64,000 nucleotides of DNA from Halomonas cerina (lineage in GTDB: Bacteria > Pseudomonadota > Gammaproteobacteria > Pseudomonadales > Halomonadaceae): contig NZ_JACHXP010000016.1 of NCBI RefSeq assembly GCF_014192215.1, forward strand, positions 29,203 through 93,202, written 5' to 3'. Every line of letters begins with the position of its first letter. Position 1 is the first letter of the stretch. The notes beneath the pieces are model-generated. The model saw only the letters and a list, made by a program, of their open reading frames with translations, did not search any database and had not been told where the DNA came from. Below, piece by piece: positions 48,446-64,000 of the stretch. A program made the position numbers and the translations under genes.

Positions 48446-48570
48446 GATAAGCCCTCTGTAAAGGATCCTTCAGGTAAACCCGGGACTCCCGCCCTCGCGA
48501 TGACACCAGGCAGCGCCCGACCTTACTCTTATCAGACCGTGACAAAACGGGATTGGGGAACGCCCTGGCC
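48446..48570 (-). promoter_or_regulatory. rpsL-rpsG gap, possible S7 autoregulatory site
   Basis: A 125-nt intergenic stretch at the position where E. coli S7 binds its own mRNA. It contains a small CGGGAGTCCCG hairpin (on the minus strand, near 48480-48491). Assignment is by position only; I cannot match the two-helix S7 site. Confidence 0.3.
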
Positions 48571-48945
48571 TCAGACCTTGGGACGCTTGGTGCCGTACTT
48601 GGAACGGCCCTGCTTACGGTTCTGCACGCCGGAGGTGTCCAGGGCGCCACGCACGGTGTGATAGCGCACACCGGGCAGGTCCTTGACGCGGCCGCCGCGG
48701 ATCAGGACCACGGAGTGCTCCTGGAGGTTGTGGCCTTCACCGCCGATGTAGGAAGAGACCTCGTAGCCGTTGGTCAGGCGCACGCGGCAGACCTTACGCA
48801 GGGCCGAGTTCGGCTTCTTCGGGGTAGTGGTGTAGACGCGGGTGCAGACGCCGCGCTTCTGCGGGCAGGCCTGCAGCGCCGGCACGTCGCTCTTGGCGGC
48901 CTGGCGCTTGCGCGGCTTGCGCACGAGCTGATTGATCGTTGCCAT
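48571..48945 (-). CDS. rpsL: 30S ribosomal protein S12
   Basis: S12 (124 aa) lies at the decoding centre. [14 protein letters not shown] is the family start; an upstream open frame is not coding. [14 protein letters not shown] and [15 protein letters not shown] show the wild-type lysines of the streptomycin loops and the aspartate that is methylthiolated by RimO. First gene of the str operon. Confidence 0.98.
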   Translation of the reverse strand: MATINQLVRKPRKRQAAKSDVPALQACPQKRGVCTRVYTTTPKKPNSALRKVCRVRLTNGYEVSSYIGGEGHNLQEHSVVLIRGGRVKDLPGVRYHTVRGALDTSGVQNRKQGRSKYGTKRPKV

Positions 48946-48981
48946 GGTGTTTAGCTGACTCCAATGGGTTGCCTTGCCTCG

Positions 48982-49011
48982 ACAGTGGGTGCGGGCGCAC
49001 CGCCCCACTGT
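48982..49011 (-). promoter_or_regulatory. Leader hairpin of rpsL mRNA
   Basis: An 8-bp stem ACAGTGGG/CCCACTGT (48982-48989 with 49004-49011) with a GC-rich loop, inside the roughly 70-nt rpsL leader. Possible mRNA stabiliser or regulatory structure. Confidence 0.5.
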
Positions 49012-49023
49012 TAAAGGCTGCGC

Positions 49024-49053
49024 ATTCTAATGGCTGACAGGGCTGGCCGTCAA
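49024..49053 (-). promoter_or_regulatory. str operon promoter
   Basis: Minus strand -35 TTGACG (49053-49048), 18-nt spacer, -10 TAGAAT (49029-49024), followed by GCGCAGCC. The -35 begins at the first base after the rpoC terminator stem. Confidence 0.78.
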
Positions 49054-49083
49054 GCAGGGCGCCGCCTCGCAGCGGCGCCCTGC
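49054..49083 (-). terminator. rpoBC terminator
   Basis: A perfect 12-bp GC-rich stem (49054-49065 with 49072-49083) and six-base loop, 11 bp after the rpoC stop. The tail is TTGACGG, which at the same time is the -35 of the str promoter. Confidence 0.75.
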
Positions 49084-49094
49084 CGGGTCGCCGG

Positions 49095-53312
<4,218 letters not shown>

Positions 53313-53398
53313 GGGTCGGCTCCGTTGCGGAGTTGTCATGGGCGGGGGCGTTACCGCCCCCGCGGACCGTCATTCTGTGAAGCGCAGGCGGTGCAGCC

Positions 53399-57478
<4,080 letters not shown>

Positions 57479-57556
57479 CTGTATTCCCCAGCTTGTTCAC
57501 CATGGGTGACCGATGCATGTCGGCGCCACCCGACGGGTGCGGCCCCGTCAGGCGCT

Positions 57557-57587
57557 GACGGCAAGCCTCCAGGGGAGGCTCGCCGTC
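57557..57587 (-). terminator. Attenuator-like hairpin rplL-rpoB
   Basis: A 14-bp stem (57557-57570 with 57574-57587), one position pairing as G-U in the minus-strand RNA, with a three-base loop. There is no U tract. At this place E. coli has a partial terminator and an RNase III site that lower rpoBC expression relative to rplJL; a similar role is likely. Confidence 0.6.
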
Positions 57588-57709
57588 GGAATTCGGCTAG
57601 CGGTGGCCCGTGGGGCCAGCGGCTAGTGACAACAGAAAAAGGCCGGCAGCGGGTGTCCCGCCACCAGCCGTGGAAGCTTACGCAGCGCGTGAAGCCATGG
57701 GCCCAAGGG

Positions 57710-58081
57710 TTACTTGAGCTCCACGCTCGCGCCGGCGTCTTCCAGCTTCTTCTTGGCCTCTTCGGCGTCTTCCTTGGACATGGCTTCCTTGATGGTCGCC
57801 GGTGCGCCGTCGACGGCACCCTTGGCTTCCTTCAGGCCCAGGCCGGTGATCTCGCGGACCGCCTTGATGACGTTGACCTTCTTGTCGCCGGCGCCGGTCA
57901 GCACCAGGTCGAATTCGGTCTGCTCTTCCTCGACAGCGGCTTCAGCGCCACCCGGGCCGGCCACGACGGCCGCCGCGGCAGAAACGCCGAACTTCTCTTC
58001 CATCGCCTCGATGAGCTCGGCGACTTCCATCACGGACATGTCGGCGACGGCGTTGATAATGTCTTCTTTGGTCAGTGCCAT
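57710..58081 (-). CDS. rplL: 50S ribosomal protein L7/L12
   Basis: The stalk protein (123 aa, E. coli 121), which recruits translation factors and is present in several copies on L10. N-terminal dimer domain, Ala/Gly/Val hinge ([11 protein letters not shown]) and C-terminal domain ([20 protein letters not shown]) are all present. 90 nt after rplJ. Confidence 0.98.
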   Translation of the reverse strand: MALTKEDIINAVADMSVMEVAELIEAMEEKFGVSAAAAVVAGPGGAEAAVEEEQTEFDLVLTGAGDKKVNVIKAVREITGLGLKEAKGAVDGAPATIKEAMSKEDAEEAKKKLEDAGASVELK

Positions 58082-58171
58082 GGTCTAGATTCCTAACTTT
58101 GCGGGAGTCTCGGCGTGCCGATGACTCGAGGATTCAATATTCGATTCTCGCTGCGGGCTCGAGTTCGCCGA

Positions 58172-58675
58172 TCAGGCGGCCTCTTCCTGCTTCTGGTCAC
58201 GCAGCGCGGCGAGGGTACGGACCAGTTTGCCGGCAGACGCCTCCTTCATGACGGACATCAGCTTGGCGATGGCCTCGTCATAGGTCGGCAGGGTCGCCAG
58301 ACGGTCGAGATCGCTCGCCGGGATCAGCTCGCCTTCGTAGGCCAGCGCCTTGACCTCGAAGTCCTTCTCATTCTTGGCGAATTCCTTGAACAGGCGGGCG
58401 GCGGCACCCGGATGCTCATAGGAGAAGGCCAACATGGTCGGACCCGAGAAGGTCTCGTCCAGAATCTCCCAGGGGGTTCCGGACAGGGCGCGGCGTGCCA
58501 GGGTGTTGCGGACAACACGGATCTGCACGCCATTCTCGCGGGCCTGCTTGCGCAGGTCGGTCATCTTGCTGACCGCGACACCACGAGAATCGGCAACAAC
58601 GACGGAGAGAGCGTCCTTGGCGGCTTCACTGACCTCGGCAACGATCGCCTTCTTGCCTTCGAGTGCTAGTGCCAC
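58172..58675 (-). CDS. rplJ: 50S ribosomal protein L10
   Basis: L10 (167 aa, E. coli 165) anchors the L7/L12 stalk and, with L12, represses its own mRNA. The start is a GTG at 58675 ([15 protein letters not shown]; compare MALNLQDKQAIVAEV in E. coli), with AAGGAG 8 nt upstream; a longer frame from 58741 runs through the leader and is not used. The 263-nt gap upstream contains the L10 leader. Confidence 0.95.
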   Translation of the reverse strand: MALALEGKKAIVAEVSEAAKDALSVVVADSRGVAVSKMTDLRKQARENGVQIRVVRNTLARRALSGTPWEILDETFSGPTMLAFSYEHPGAAARLFKEFAKNEKDFEVKALAYEGELIPASDLDRLATLPTYDEAIAKLMSVMKEASAGKLVRTLAALRDQKQEEAA

Positions 58676-58784
58676 TGTGATCACTCCTTCGTGCCGGACC
58701 CTCGCTCGAGGGTTCCGGTGGTTACCATCTCCCCCCGGCACGAGGCTAGGGGGCCTGGATGATGGTGCTCACCAGCGTACTGGC

Positions 58785-58865
58785 GGCACACCATCTGCGC
58801 AGGCAGCCCGAGGGGGCGATTAAGCCGCCGGCTCACGGCGAGCGGCGGCACCTGCGGTCTTTGAC
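58785..58865 (-). promoter_or_regulatory. L10 leader (ribosomal protein autoregulatory RNA)
   Basis: In the minus-strand RNA the segment CCGCAGG...GGCTTAATCG...CCTGCGCAGATGGTG shows the features of the gammaproteobacterial L10 leader: outer pairing CGCAGG/CCTGCG, an internal GCCGCCGCTC/GAGCCGGCGGC-type hairpin and the conserved CAGATGGTG. L10-(L12)4 would bind it and repress rplJL translation. Confidence 0.75.
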
Positions 58866-58938
58866 GGTGCCCCGCCGGCAGGCCTGAGCCCGGCACGGGG
58901 ACCGCAAAGTCTCTTGCCTGTTATCGATACGGCCCAAC

Positions 58939-59631
58939 TCAGACCAGCGCGGACGCATCGACGGTCAACCCTGGCCCCATGGTGGTGGACAGAGTGAACT
59001 TCTTGAAATACACACCTTTGGACGTGCTCGGCTTGAGCTTCTTCAGATCGGCGACCAGCGCCTCCAGGTTGCCTTGGATGGCGGCAGCATCGAAATCGAC
59101 CTTGCCCAGGGTGGTGTGGATGATGCCGTTCTTGTCGGTCCGGAAGCGCACCTGACCGGCCTTGGCATTCTTGACCGCGGTGGCCACGTCCGCGGTCACG
59201 GTACCGACCTTGGGATTCGGCATCAGGCCGCGCGGACCGAGGATCTGGCCCAGCTGGCCGACCACCCGCATGGCGTCCGGCGAGGCGACCACCACGTCGA
59301 AGTCGAGCTGGCCCTTCTTGACCTGCTCGGCCAGGTCATCCATGCCGACGATGTCGGCACCGGCTTCCTTGGCGGCATCGGCGTTGGCCCCCTGAGTGAA
59401 GACGGCGACACGCACGTCCTTGCCGGTCCCGTTGGGCATGACGGTGGCACCCCGCACGACCTGGTCGGACTTGCGCGGGTCGACGCCCAGGTTGATCGCG
59501 ACGTCCACGGACTCCTTGAACTTGACGGTGGACAGCTCGGAGAGCAGGGCCACGGCCTCGTCGAGGGAATATGCCTTGTTCGGGTCGATCTTCTCGCGAA
59601 TCTGCTGCGCACGCTTGCTGAGCTTGGCCAT
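58939..59631 (-). CDS. rplA: 50S ribosomal protein L1
   Basis: L1 (230 aa, E. coli 234) forms the mobile L1 stalk that moves deacylated tRNA out, and represses rplK-rplA translation in E. coli. [16 protein letters not shown] and [15 protein letters not shown] are typical. It starts 2 nt after rplK. Confidence 0.98.
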   Translation of the reverse strand: MAKLSKRAQQIREKIDPNKAYSLDEAVALLSELSTVKFKESVDVAINLGVDPRKSDQVVRGATVMPNGTGKDVRVAVFTQGANADAAKEAGADIVGMDDLAEQVKKGQLDFDVVVASPDAMRVVGQLGQILGPRGLMPNPKVGTVTADVATAVKNAKAGQVRFRTDKNGIIHTTLGKVDFDAAAIQGNLEALVADLKKLKPSTSKGVYFKKFTLSTTMGPGLTVDASALV

Positions 59632-59633
59632 GA

Positions 59634-60065
59634 TCAGAGCCCCTCCACATTCAGGCCCATGCTGCGGGCACTACCGGCAATGGTACGCACCGCGGCGTCG
59701 AGATCGGCAGCCGTCAGGTCCGGCTCCTTGGTCTTGGCGATCTCCTCGAGCTGCTCACGGGTCACGGTACCGACCTTCTTCTTGTTCGGCTCGCCGGAGC
59801 CGGACTTGATGCCGGCCGCCTTCTTCAGCAGCACGGCCGCGGGCGGCGTCTTGGTGACGAAGGTGAAGCTGCGGTCGGAGTAGACGGTGATGACGACAGG
59901 CGTCGGCAGACCCGGCTCGATGCTCTGGGTCTCGGCATTGAACGCCTTGCAGAACTCCATGATGTTGACACCGTGCTGACCCAGCGCGGGGCCCACGGGG
60001 GGACTCGGGTTGGCTTTACCAGCTGCGACCTGCAACTTGATGTAAGCCTGGACTTTCTTGGCCAT
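59634..60065 (-). CDS. rplK: 50S ribosomal protein L11
   Basis: L11 (143 aa, E. coli 142) forms the GTPase-associated centre with L10 and is needed for RelA activation. [22 protein letters not shown] and the C-terminal RNA-binding domain ([20 protein letters not shown]) are present. The ATG at 60065 is the family start. The 239-nt gap upstream contains an unusual repeat-like element. Confidence 0.98.
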   Translation of the reverse strand: MAKKVQAYIKLQVAAGKANPSPPVGPALGQHGVNIMEFCKAFNAETQSIEPGLPTPVVITVYSDRSFTFVTKTPPAAVLLKKAAGIKSGSGEPNKKKVGTVTREQLEEIAKTKEPDLTAADLDAAVRTIAGSARSMGLNVEGL

Positions 60066-60093
60066 GTTGGACTCCAGTTGGGTAGTAGCGCCT

Positions 60094-60239
60094 CGGAAAA
60101 CACTGCTCAAATGTCTGCGCGGGCGAATCGCTGCGTTGCGCGCTGCTCGACATCCTCACCTAGTACCGCATAGGCTCCGGTGTCTGCGCTGCGTGCGCCT
60201 TGCGCTTCATCCCGCTCGCCAATTTGTACAGCGTCTCCC
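60094..60239 (-). repeat. Repeat-like element upstream of rplK
   Basis: Two imperfect direct copies occur 69 bp apart: CTCAAATGTCTGCGC (60106-60120) and CTCCGGTGTCTGCGC (60175-60189), 12 of 15 identical, each followed by a similar GC-rich tract (CTGCGT...GCTCG). A CCTA-N8-TAGG hairpin lies between. The stretch fills the nusG-rplK gap where the L11 promoter and leader should be. I suspect a dispersed intergenic repeat or structured leader; no protein is coded. Confidence 0.5.
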
Positions 60240-60304
60240 TTGCGGCTCCCCGGGTTACGCGGCCGCCTCGGCGACCGCCACGAAACGCGCCCGGACGAGA
60301 GGGC

Positions 60305-60838
60305 TTATTCCTTCTCGACCTGGGCAAACTCCAACTCGACCGGCGTGGGACGACCGAAGATCAGCACGCTGACCTGCAGGCGACTCTTGTCGTAGTTGAC
60401 TTCCTCGACCACGCCGTTGAAGTCGGCGAAGGGGCCATCGATGACACGCACGGACTGGCCCGGCTCGAAGAGCGTCTTCGGCTTGGGCTTTTCGGAGCCG
60501 TCCCTGACCCGACTCAGGATGGCGTCGGCCTCCCGCTGCGTGATCGGCGCCGGCTTCTCCTTGGTGCCGCCGATGAACCCCATGACGCGCGGGGTCTCGT
60601 TGACCAGGTGCCAGGTATCGTCGTCCATTTCCATCTCGACCAGCACATAGCCGGGATAGAACTTGCGCTCGCTCTTGCGGCGCTTGCCGTCACGCATCTC
60701 GACGACTTCCTCGGTGGGCACCAGGATCTCGCCGAAACGATCCTCCATGCCATACATCTTCACACGCTCCCTGAGGGAGCGCATGACATGCTTCTCGAAG
60801 CCGGAGTAGGCGTGTACGACGTACCAACGCTTGGACAT
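60305..60838 (-). CDS. nusG: Transcription elongation factor NusG
   Basis: NusG (177 aa, E. coli 181) binds RNA polymerase through its N-terminal domain ([16 protein letters not shown]) and S10 or Rho through the C-terminal KOW domain ([21 protein letters not shown]). The ATG at 60838 (MSKRWYVV) is used. It lies 8 nt after secE. Confidence 0.98.
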   Translation of the reverse strand: MSKRWYVVHAYSGFEKHVMRSLRERVKMYGMEDRFGEILVPTEEVVEMRDGKRRKSERKFYPGYVLVEMEMDDDTWHLVNETPRVMGFIGGTKEKPAPITQREADAILSRVRDGSEKPKPKTLFEPGQSVRVIDGPFADFNGVVEEVNYDKSRLQVSVLIFGRPTPVELEFAQVEKE

Positions 60839-60846
60839 GAGATCTC

Positions 60847-61215
60847 CTAACCAATGACGCCGGACATCGCCCAGCCAAGAAGGGTATCGATGATCCACAG
60901 CATCAGCCCCACCACCAGCACGGCCACCAGCACGATGGCCGTGGTCTGCACGGTCTCGGGACGCGTCGGCCAGACAACACGCTGGATCTCCTTCTTCGCG
61001 CTGCGGGCCAACTCAAGCAGATCACGCCCCTTGGTGGTGGTCAGGGCCACCACCCCAGCAGCGACGCTGAGCACGACGACACCGAGCACACGATAGAGAA
61101 GCGCCTGATCGGCGAAATAAGCATTGCCGACTACGGCAAGAACCAGCAGAGTGACGACAGCCGCCCACTTGAGCCCGTCATGGCGCGACTCCTGCACCTC
61201 GGCGCTATGCTTCAT
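60847..61215 (-). CDS. secE: Preprotein translocase subunit SecE
   Basis: The essential SecY partner (122 aa, E. coli 127) with three transmembrane helices (about 15-33, 41-60, 94-117) and the conserved amphipathic segment [19 protein letters not shown] before the last helix. The start [10 protein letters not shown] has GAGGAG upstream. Cotranscribed with tRNA-Trp upstream and nusG downstream. Confidence 0.97.
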   Translation of the reverse strand: MKHSAEVQESRHDGLKWAAVVTLLVLAVVGNAYFADQALLYRVLGVVVLSVAAGVVALTTTKGRDLLELARSAKKEIQRVVWPTRPETVQTTAIVLVAVLVVGLMLWIIDTLLGWAMSGVIG

Positions 61216-61287
61216 GAAAACGAGACTCCTCAGGGTGCGGCAATCGAAACATGAAAGTCTATGGGAACTCGCCAGCCTGGGGAAGAC

Positions 61288-61363
<76 letters not shown>

Positions 61364-61415
61364 GTAACTGCTTCCGGACCACCCTTTGCAAGCGGCCTAT
61401 GCGACAGCGGGCGCC

Positions 61416-61444
61416 ATCATAGCGAAAGCTGCTCCGGCTGACAA
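61416..61444 (-). promoter_or_regulatory. Promoter of tRNA-Trp-secE-nusG
   Basis: Minus strand -35 TTGTCA (61444-61439), 17-nt spacer, -10 TATGAT (61421-61416). It lies between the tRNA-Thr terminator and tRNA-Trp, where tufB normally sits. Confidence 0.65.
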
Positions 61445-61495
61445 GCCCTTTCCCCGCACCTCTTCTCGGCTCGACACTGCCCGGGGGAGGAAAGA

Positions 61496-61523
61496 GAGAA
61501 GGCGAGCCGCGGCTCGCCTTCTC
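61496..61523 (-). terminator. Terminator after tRNA-Thr
   Basis: A perfect 13-bp stem (61496-61508 with 61511-61523); on the minus strand it is followed by TCTTTCC. It closes the Tyr-Gly-Thr tRNA transcript. Confidence 0.75.
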
Positions 61524-61527
61524 GAAC

Positions 61528-61602
61528 TGGAGCTCATGGACGGATTTGAACCGTCGACCTCACCCTTACCAAGGGTGTGCTCTACCCCTGAGCTACATGA
61601 GC
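61528..61602 (-). tRNA. tRNA-Thr (GGT)
   Basis: 75 nt with encoded CCA; acceptor GCTCATG/CATGAGC, anticodon loop TTGGTAA. Third tRNA of the Tyr-Gly-Thr set. Confidence 0.97.
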
Positions 61603-61636
61603 GTAACACTGATCGGCGCCAGGGCGCCGGCAAACC

Positions 61637-61710
<74 letters not shown>

Positions 61711-61759
61711 CTGCCCACTCTTGCTGCCTCGGCCTAACCAAGCAGGCCCGGCGAAAATC

Positions 61760-61843
<84 letters not shown>

Positions 61844-61855
61844 AACTGGCGATGC

Positions 61856-61883
61856 ATTCTACCGCCTTGGTTTCCGGTGTCAA
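61856..61883 (-). promoter_or_regulatory. Promoter of the Tyr-Gly-Thr tRNA operon
   Basis: Minus strand TTGACA (61883-61878), 16-nt spacer, TAGAAT (61861-61856) and GC-rich GCATCGCC discriminator, as for stringent stable-RNA promoters. Confidence 0.75.
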
Positions 61884-61965
61884 GTGATTGTTTTCCCGAT
61901 CATCTTGACGAGTCAAGACAAGAGCGCCGTGACGACCCTGCCTTTCCGGAACGCGGCGCATTGTG

Positions 61966-62805
61966 TCAAAGCAGCATCGAGAATGCAAGCCCGGCGCGGA
62001 TCTTTTCCAGCGAGACCGGCGCCGGCACCCCGGGCGCCCCCGACATCCGGCCGGCCCGCTCGGCCGCCGTCAGCGGAAAGCACGCCTCGAGCCCGGCGTA
62101 GACCATGTCCGGCCACACCGCATGGGGGATCTGGAGACCTCGCGCGACCACCCGGGCATCGCCCCCGGTGAGCAGTACCGGCAAGGCCACGCCTTCGCGA
62201 TCGCACACCTCACTGTAGATGCGATTTACCGCACTCACCGCGGCCATGAAGATGCCGTGATTGACGGCTTCCACGGTGCGACGCCCCGGCACCAGCAGTT
62301 CCTCGGCCTCACTGTCGGGGTCGATGGCCACATTGCGCGTTCCGAGCTTCAGGCTCTCCTTCATGAGACGCAGACCCGGCAGGATGTAGCCGCCCAAGTG
62401 ACGACCGCCGGGCATCACGAAGTCCACGGTAATGGCGCTACCGCAATCCACCACACAGCAGCCCCCCGCCAGTTGATAACCGGCCAGCACGCCCATCCAG
62501 CGATCCACGCCAAGCTTTCCTGGCTCCTGGTAGCCATTGACGACGCCCAGTGCCTCGGGCATCGAACGGGCGACATGTACTCGGCCGACGCGATGCTCGA
62601 GTAGCGACACCGTCTGCTCCAGCACCGCCCGACGGGCCACGCTGGAGATGCGCACGGCCTCCACCACGTCCAGATCCGGAATGTCGGCCCCCGGGCGCCA
62701 CTCCTCGCGCGTCCAGACGGCCCCTCGTGAACGGATCTCGCTGCTGTCGGCATCCTTCAGTCGCCATTTCGACAGGGTATTGCCAATATCGAGATCCAGG
62801 ATCAT
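61966..62805 (-). CDS. coaX: Type III pantothenate kinase
   Basis: CoaX phosphorylates pantothenate, the first step of coenzyme A synthesis, and is not feedback inhibited by CoA. The 279-aa ASKHA-fold protein has PHOSPHATE motif LDIGNTLSKW, VDCGSAITVDFV and GGYILPGLRLMKESL. It overlaps birA by 4 bp (ATGA), the common birA-coaX pair of pseudomonads and halomonads that replaces E. coli CoaA. Confidence 0.96.
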   Translation of the reverse strand: MILDLDIGNTLSKWRLKDADSSEIRSRGAVWTREEWRPGADIPDLDVVEAVRISSVARRAVLEQTVSLLEHRVGRVHVARSMPEALGVVNGYQEPGKLGVDRWMGVLAGYQLAGGCCVVDCGSAITVDFVMPGGRHLGGYILPGLRLMKESLKLGTRNVAIDPDSEAEELLVPGRRTVEAVNHGIFMAAVSAVNRIYSEVCDREGVALPVLLTGGDARVVARGLQIPHAVWPDMVYAGLEACFPLTAAERAGRMSGAPGVPAPVSLEKIRAGLAFSMLL

Positions 62806-63785
62806 GAGCGCCCTCGCACGCTGATTTCACCGCCCGCGAGCTTGACACGCCCCGTCTCCTGACGTACCCAGAGGTTGCCTGCGGCATCGACGGACTCGGC
62901 AATGGCTGGCTCGCGATCGCCACCACGCAGGACATCCACCTCTTGGCCCGCGTAGGCATGGCGCTCGTTCCAGGCCAACTGCCAGGCTCCGAAGCCCTGC
63001 TGCTCGAAGGTCGCCATCAGCGGCAGCAGCTGCTCCAGCAGCTCCACGGCCAGCCGGTTTCGGGAAAGCGCCGGCGCCTGGTCATGCACCGCGGCCACGG
63101 GCTGGTCGATGCCGTCACGAAAAGCGGACGGCAGATCGACATTGATGCCCATGCCGACCACCACCTCACAGGGACCAGCGGCGTCCCCGCTGATTTCCAC
63201 CAGGATCCCGGCCAGCTTGCCCAGGCCGTCCTCACGCGTCTCCAGCAGGACATCGTTGGGCCATTTTAGCCACGGCCTGACACCATGTCCTTCAAGCACC
63301 CGGGCGAGCACCACGCCGATCGCCAGGCTCAGCCCCTCCAGGGCCGCCACGCCCGACTCCACTCGCCAGCCCACCGAGACCATCAGGGTCCGCCCCCAGG
63401 GCGTCACCCAGGTACGGCCGCGGCGCCCTTTGCCGGCACTCTGCTGCTCCACCAGGCAGACCTCACCGTGCCCCGCCCCCTGGGAGAAGCGTTCGCGCAG
63501 GAAGGCGTTGCTGGACGGGAGCGTCTCTTCCACGAACAGGCGGGTGAGATACCGCCGGGCTTCCCGTGACAGACCGGCCACGACGGCCGCGCCATCCAGC
63601 AGCTCCATGGGCTCCGCCAGCCGATAGCCCTGCCCTTTCACCGCCTGCATGGGAATGCCCAGGGCTTCCAGCTTGCGCAGCTGCTTCCAGACGGCTGCTC
63701 GGGACACCCCCAACCGCTCACCGAGCTGCTCGCCGGAATGGAACTCGCCGTCGCTCAACAGGCGGATCAGGTCACCGATAGTCAT
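62802..63785 (-). CDS. birA: Biotin--protein ligase / biotin operon repressor
   Basis: BirA attaches biotin to acetyl-CoA carboxylase and, with its N-terminal winged helix (DLIRLLSDGEFHSGEQLGERLGVSRAAVWKQ, residues 5-35 region), may repress biotin genes. The 327-aa protein (E. coli 321) has the adenylate loop GKGRRGR (118-124), KWPNDVL and a C-terminal SH3-like domain. I chose the ATG at 63785 with AGGGG 7 nt upstream; the ATG two codons earlier is possible. It lies downstream of the rrn operon. Confidence 0.96.
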   Translation of the reverse strand: MTIGDLIRLLSDGEFHSGEQLGERLGVSRAAVWKQLRKLEALGIPMQAVKGQGYRLAEPMELLDGAAVVAGLSREARRYLTRLFVEETLPSSNAFLRERFSQGAGHGEVCLVEQQSAGKGRRGRTWVTPWGRTLMVSVGWRVESGVAALEGLSLAIGVVLARVLEGHGVRPWLKWPNDVLLETREDGLGKLAGILVEISGDAAGPCEVVVGMGINVDLPSAFRDGIDQPVAAVHDQAPALSRNRLAVELLEQLLPLMATFEQQGFGAWQLAWNERHAYAGQEVDVLRGGDREPAIAESVDAAGNLWVRQETGRVKLAGGEISVRGRS

Positions 63786-63860
63786 GCGCATGCCCCTGGC
63801 GGGAAAAGGCCACATTCTAACGGAACCGGCTAGTCCCGGAAATCCACCGATCGGCCATGA

Positions 63861-63894
63861 AAAAACCCCGACCATTGGGGATGATCGGGGTTTT
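63861..63894 (-). terminator. rrn operon terminator
   Basis: A 10-bp stem (63862-63871 with 63885-63894) with a 13-base loop, followed by TTTTT on the minus strand, just after the 5S rRNA gene. Typical strong intrinsic terminator. Confidence 0.88.
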
Positions 63895-63904
63895 CTCGGG
63901 ATAG

Positions 63905-64000
63905 ATGCCTGACGATGACCTACTCTCGCATGGGGAAGCCCCACACTACCATCGGCGCTGAGCGGTTTCACTGCTGAGTGCGGCATGGGATCAGGTGGTT
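63905..64000 (-). rRNA. rrf: 5S ribosomal RNA (3' part, cut by window edge)
   Basis: The minus strand reads ...ATCCCATGCCGCACTCAG...GAGAGTAGG...CAGGCAT, the 3' four-fifths of a 5S rRNA. About 20 nt of its 5' end lie beyond position 64000, so a complete rrn operon transcribed leftward should continue to the right of this window. Confidence 0.96.

Noticed and set aside
60224..60230. TTGTACA upstream of rplK as a LitR site
   Set aside because: Single half-site with no partner hexamer at 12 bp, inside a repeat-like element of a housekeeping operon.

Overview
The window is a GC-rich chromosome segment from a gammaproteobacterium, most likely a Halomonas-type member of the Halomonadaceae. This is inferred from the core-gene sequences, the operon order (birA-coaX-tRNAs-secE-nusG-rplKAJL-rpoBC-str-S10-spc-alpha-uvrA), the fabAB pair and a BCCT osmolyte transporter. 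No database search was possible. There are no insertion sequences, CRISPR arrays or intact prophage genes.

Positions 1-8402: a minus-strand rplU-rpmA-obgE-proB cluster runs leftward from a strong promoter. The octaprenyl/solanesyl diphosphate synthase gene ispB diverges from it. A tRNA-Pro(CGG) gene follows, with its own promoter and terminator, then 353 bp without a recognisable gene. Next come a Na+-type BCCT transporter, a universal stress protein, a small membrane protein and an Lgt-like/TlpA fusion.

Positions 8515-21818: rapA, then a cluster that looks like a light-response island. It holds a TIGR01777 epimerase, a renalase-like flavoprotein and a CbiX-like chelatase, followed by a MerR/LitR-type regulator, photolyase, SnoaL-like protein, SDR, FAD amine oxidase-like protein, DUF1365, a Cfa/UfaM-type lipid methyltransferase and DUF2878. 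From the regulator on, the genes are tightly spaced or overlap by 4 bp. A perfect TGTACA-N12-TGTACA direct repeat precedes the regulator gene and matches the class II LitR (PplR) operator known from Pseudomonas putida. The regulator lacks the cobalamin ligand motifs, as expected for class II.

Positions 21864-30557: fabA-fabB with a candidate operator, a strong bidirectional terminator, plsC coupled to a degenerate RmlD-like protein, ssb, a YajR-type MFS transporter and the divergent uvrA.

Positions 30569-49083: all on the minus strand. The alpha, spc, S10 and str ribosomal operons lie head to tail, with perfect or near-perfect sigma-70 promoters before rpsJ and rpsL and clear terminators after rplQ and tuf. 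An unexpected structured 85-nt element sits between rpsJ and rplC.

Positions 49095-64000: rpoC, rpoB, rplL, rplJ (with L10 leader), rplA, rplK, nusG, secE and tRNA-Trp. Then come tRNA-Thr, Gly and Tyr without the usual tufB, then coaX, birA and the 3' part of a 5S rRNA, whose rrn operon continues past the right edge. Most of the window therefore serves transcription and translation. The accessory interest lies in the light-response island and several intergenic RNA or repeat elements.
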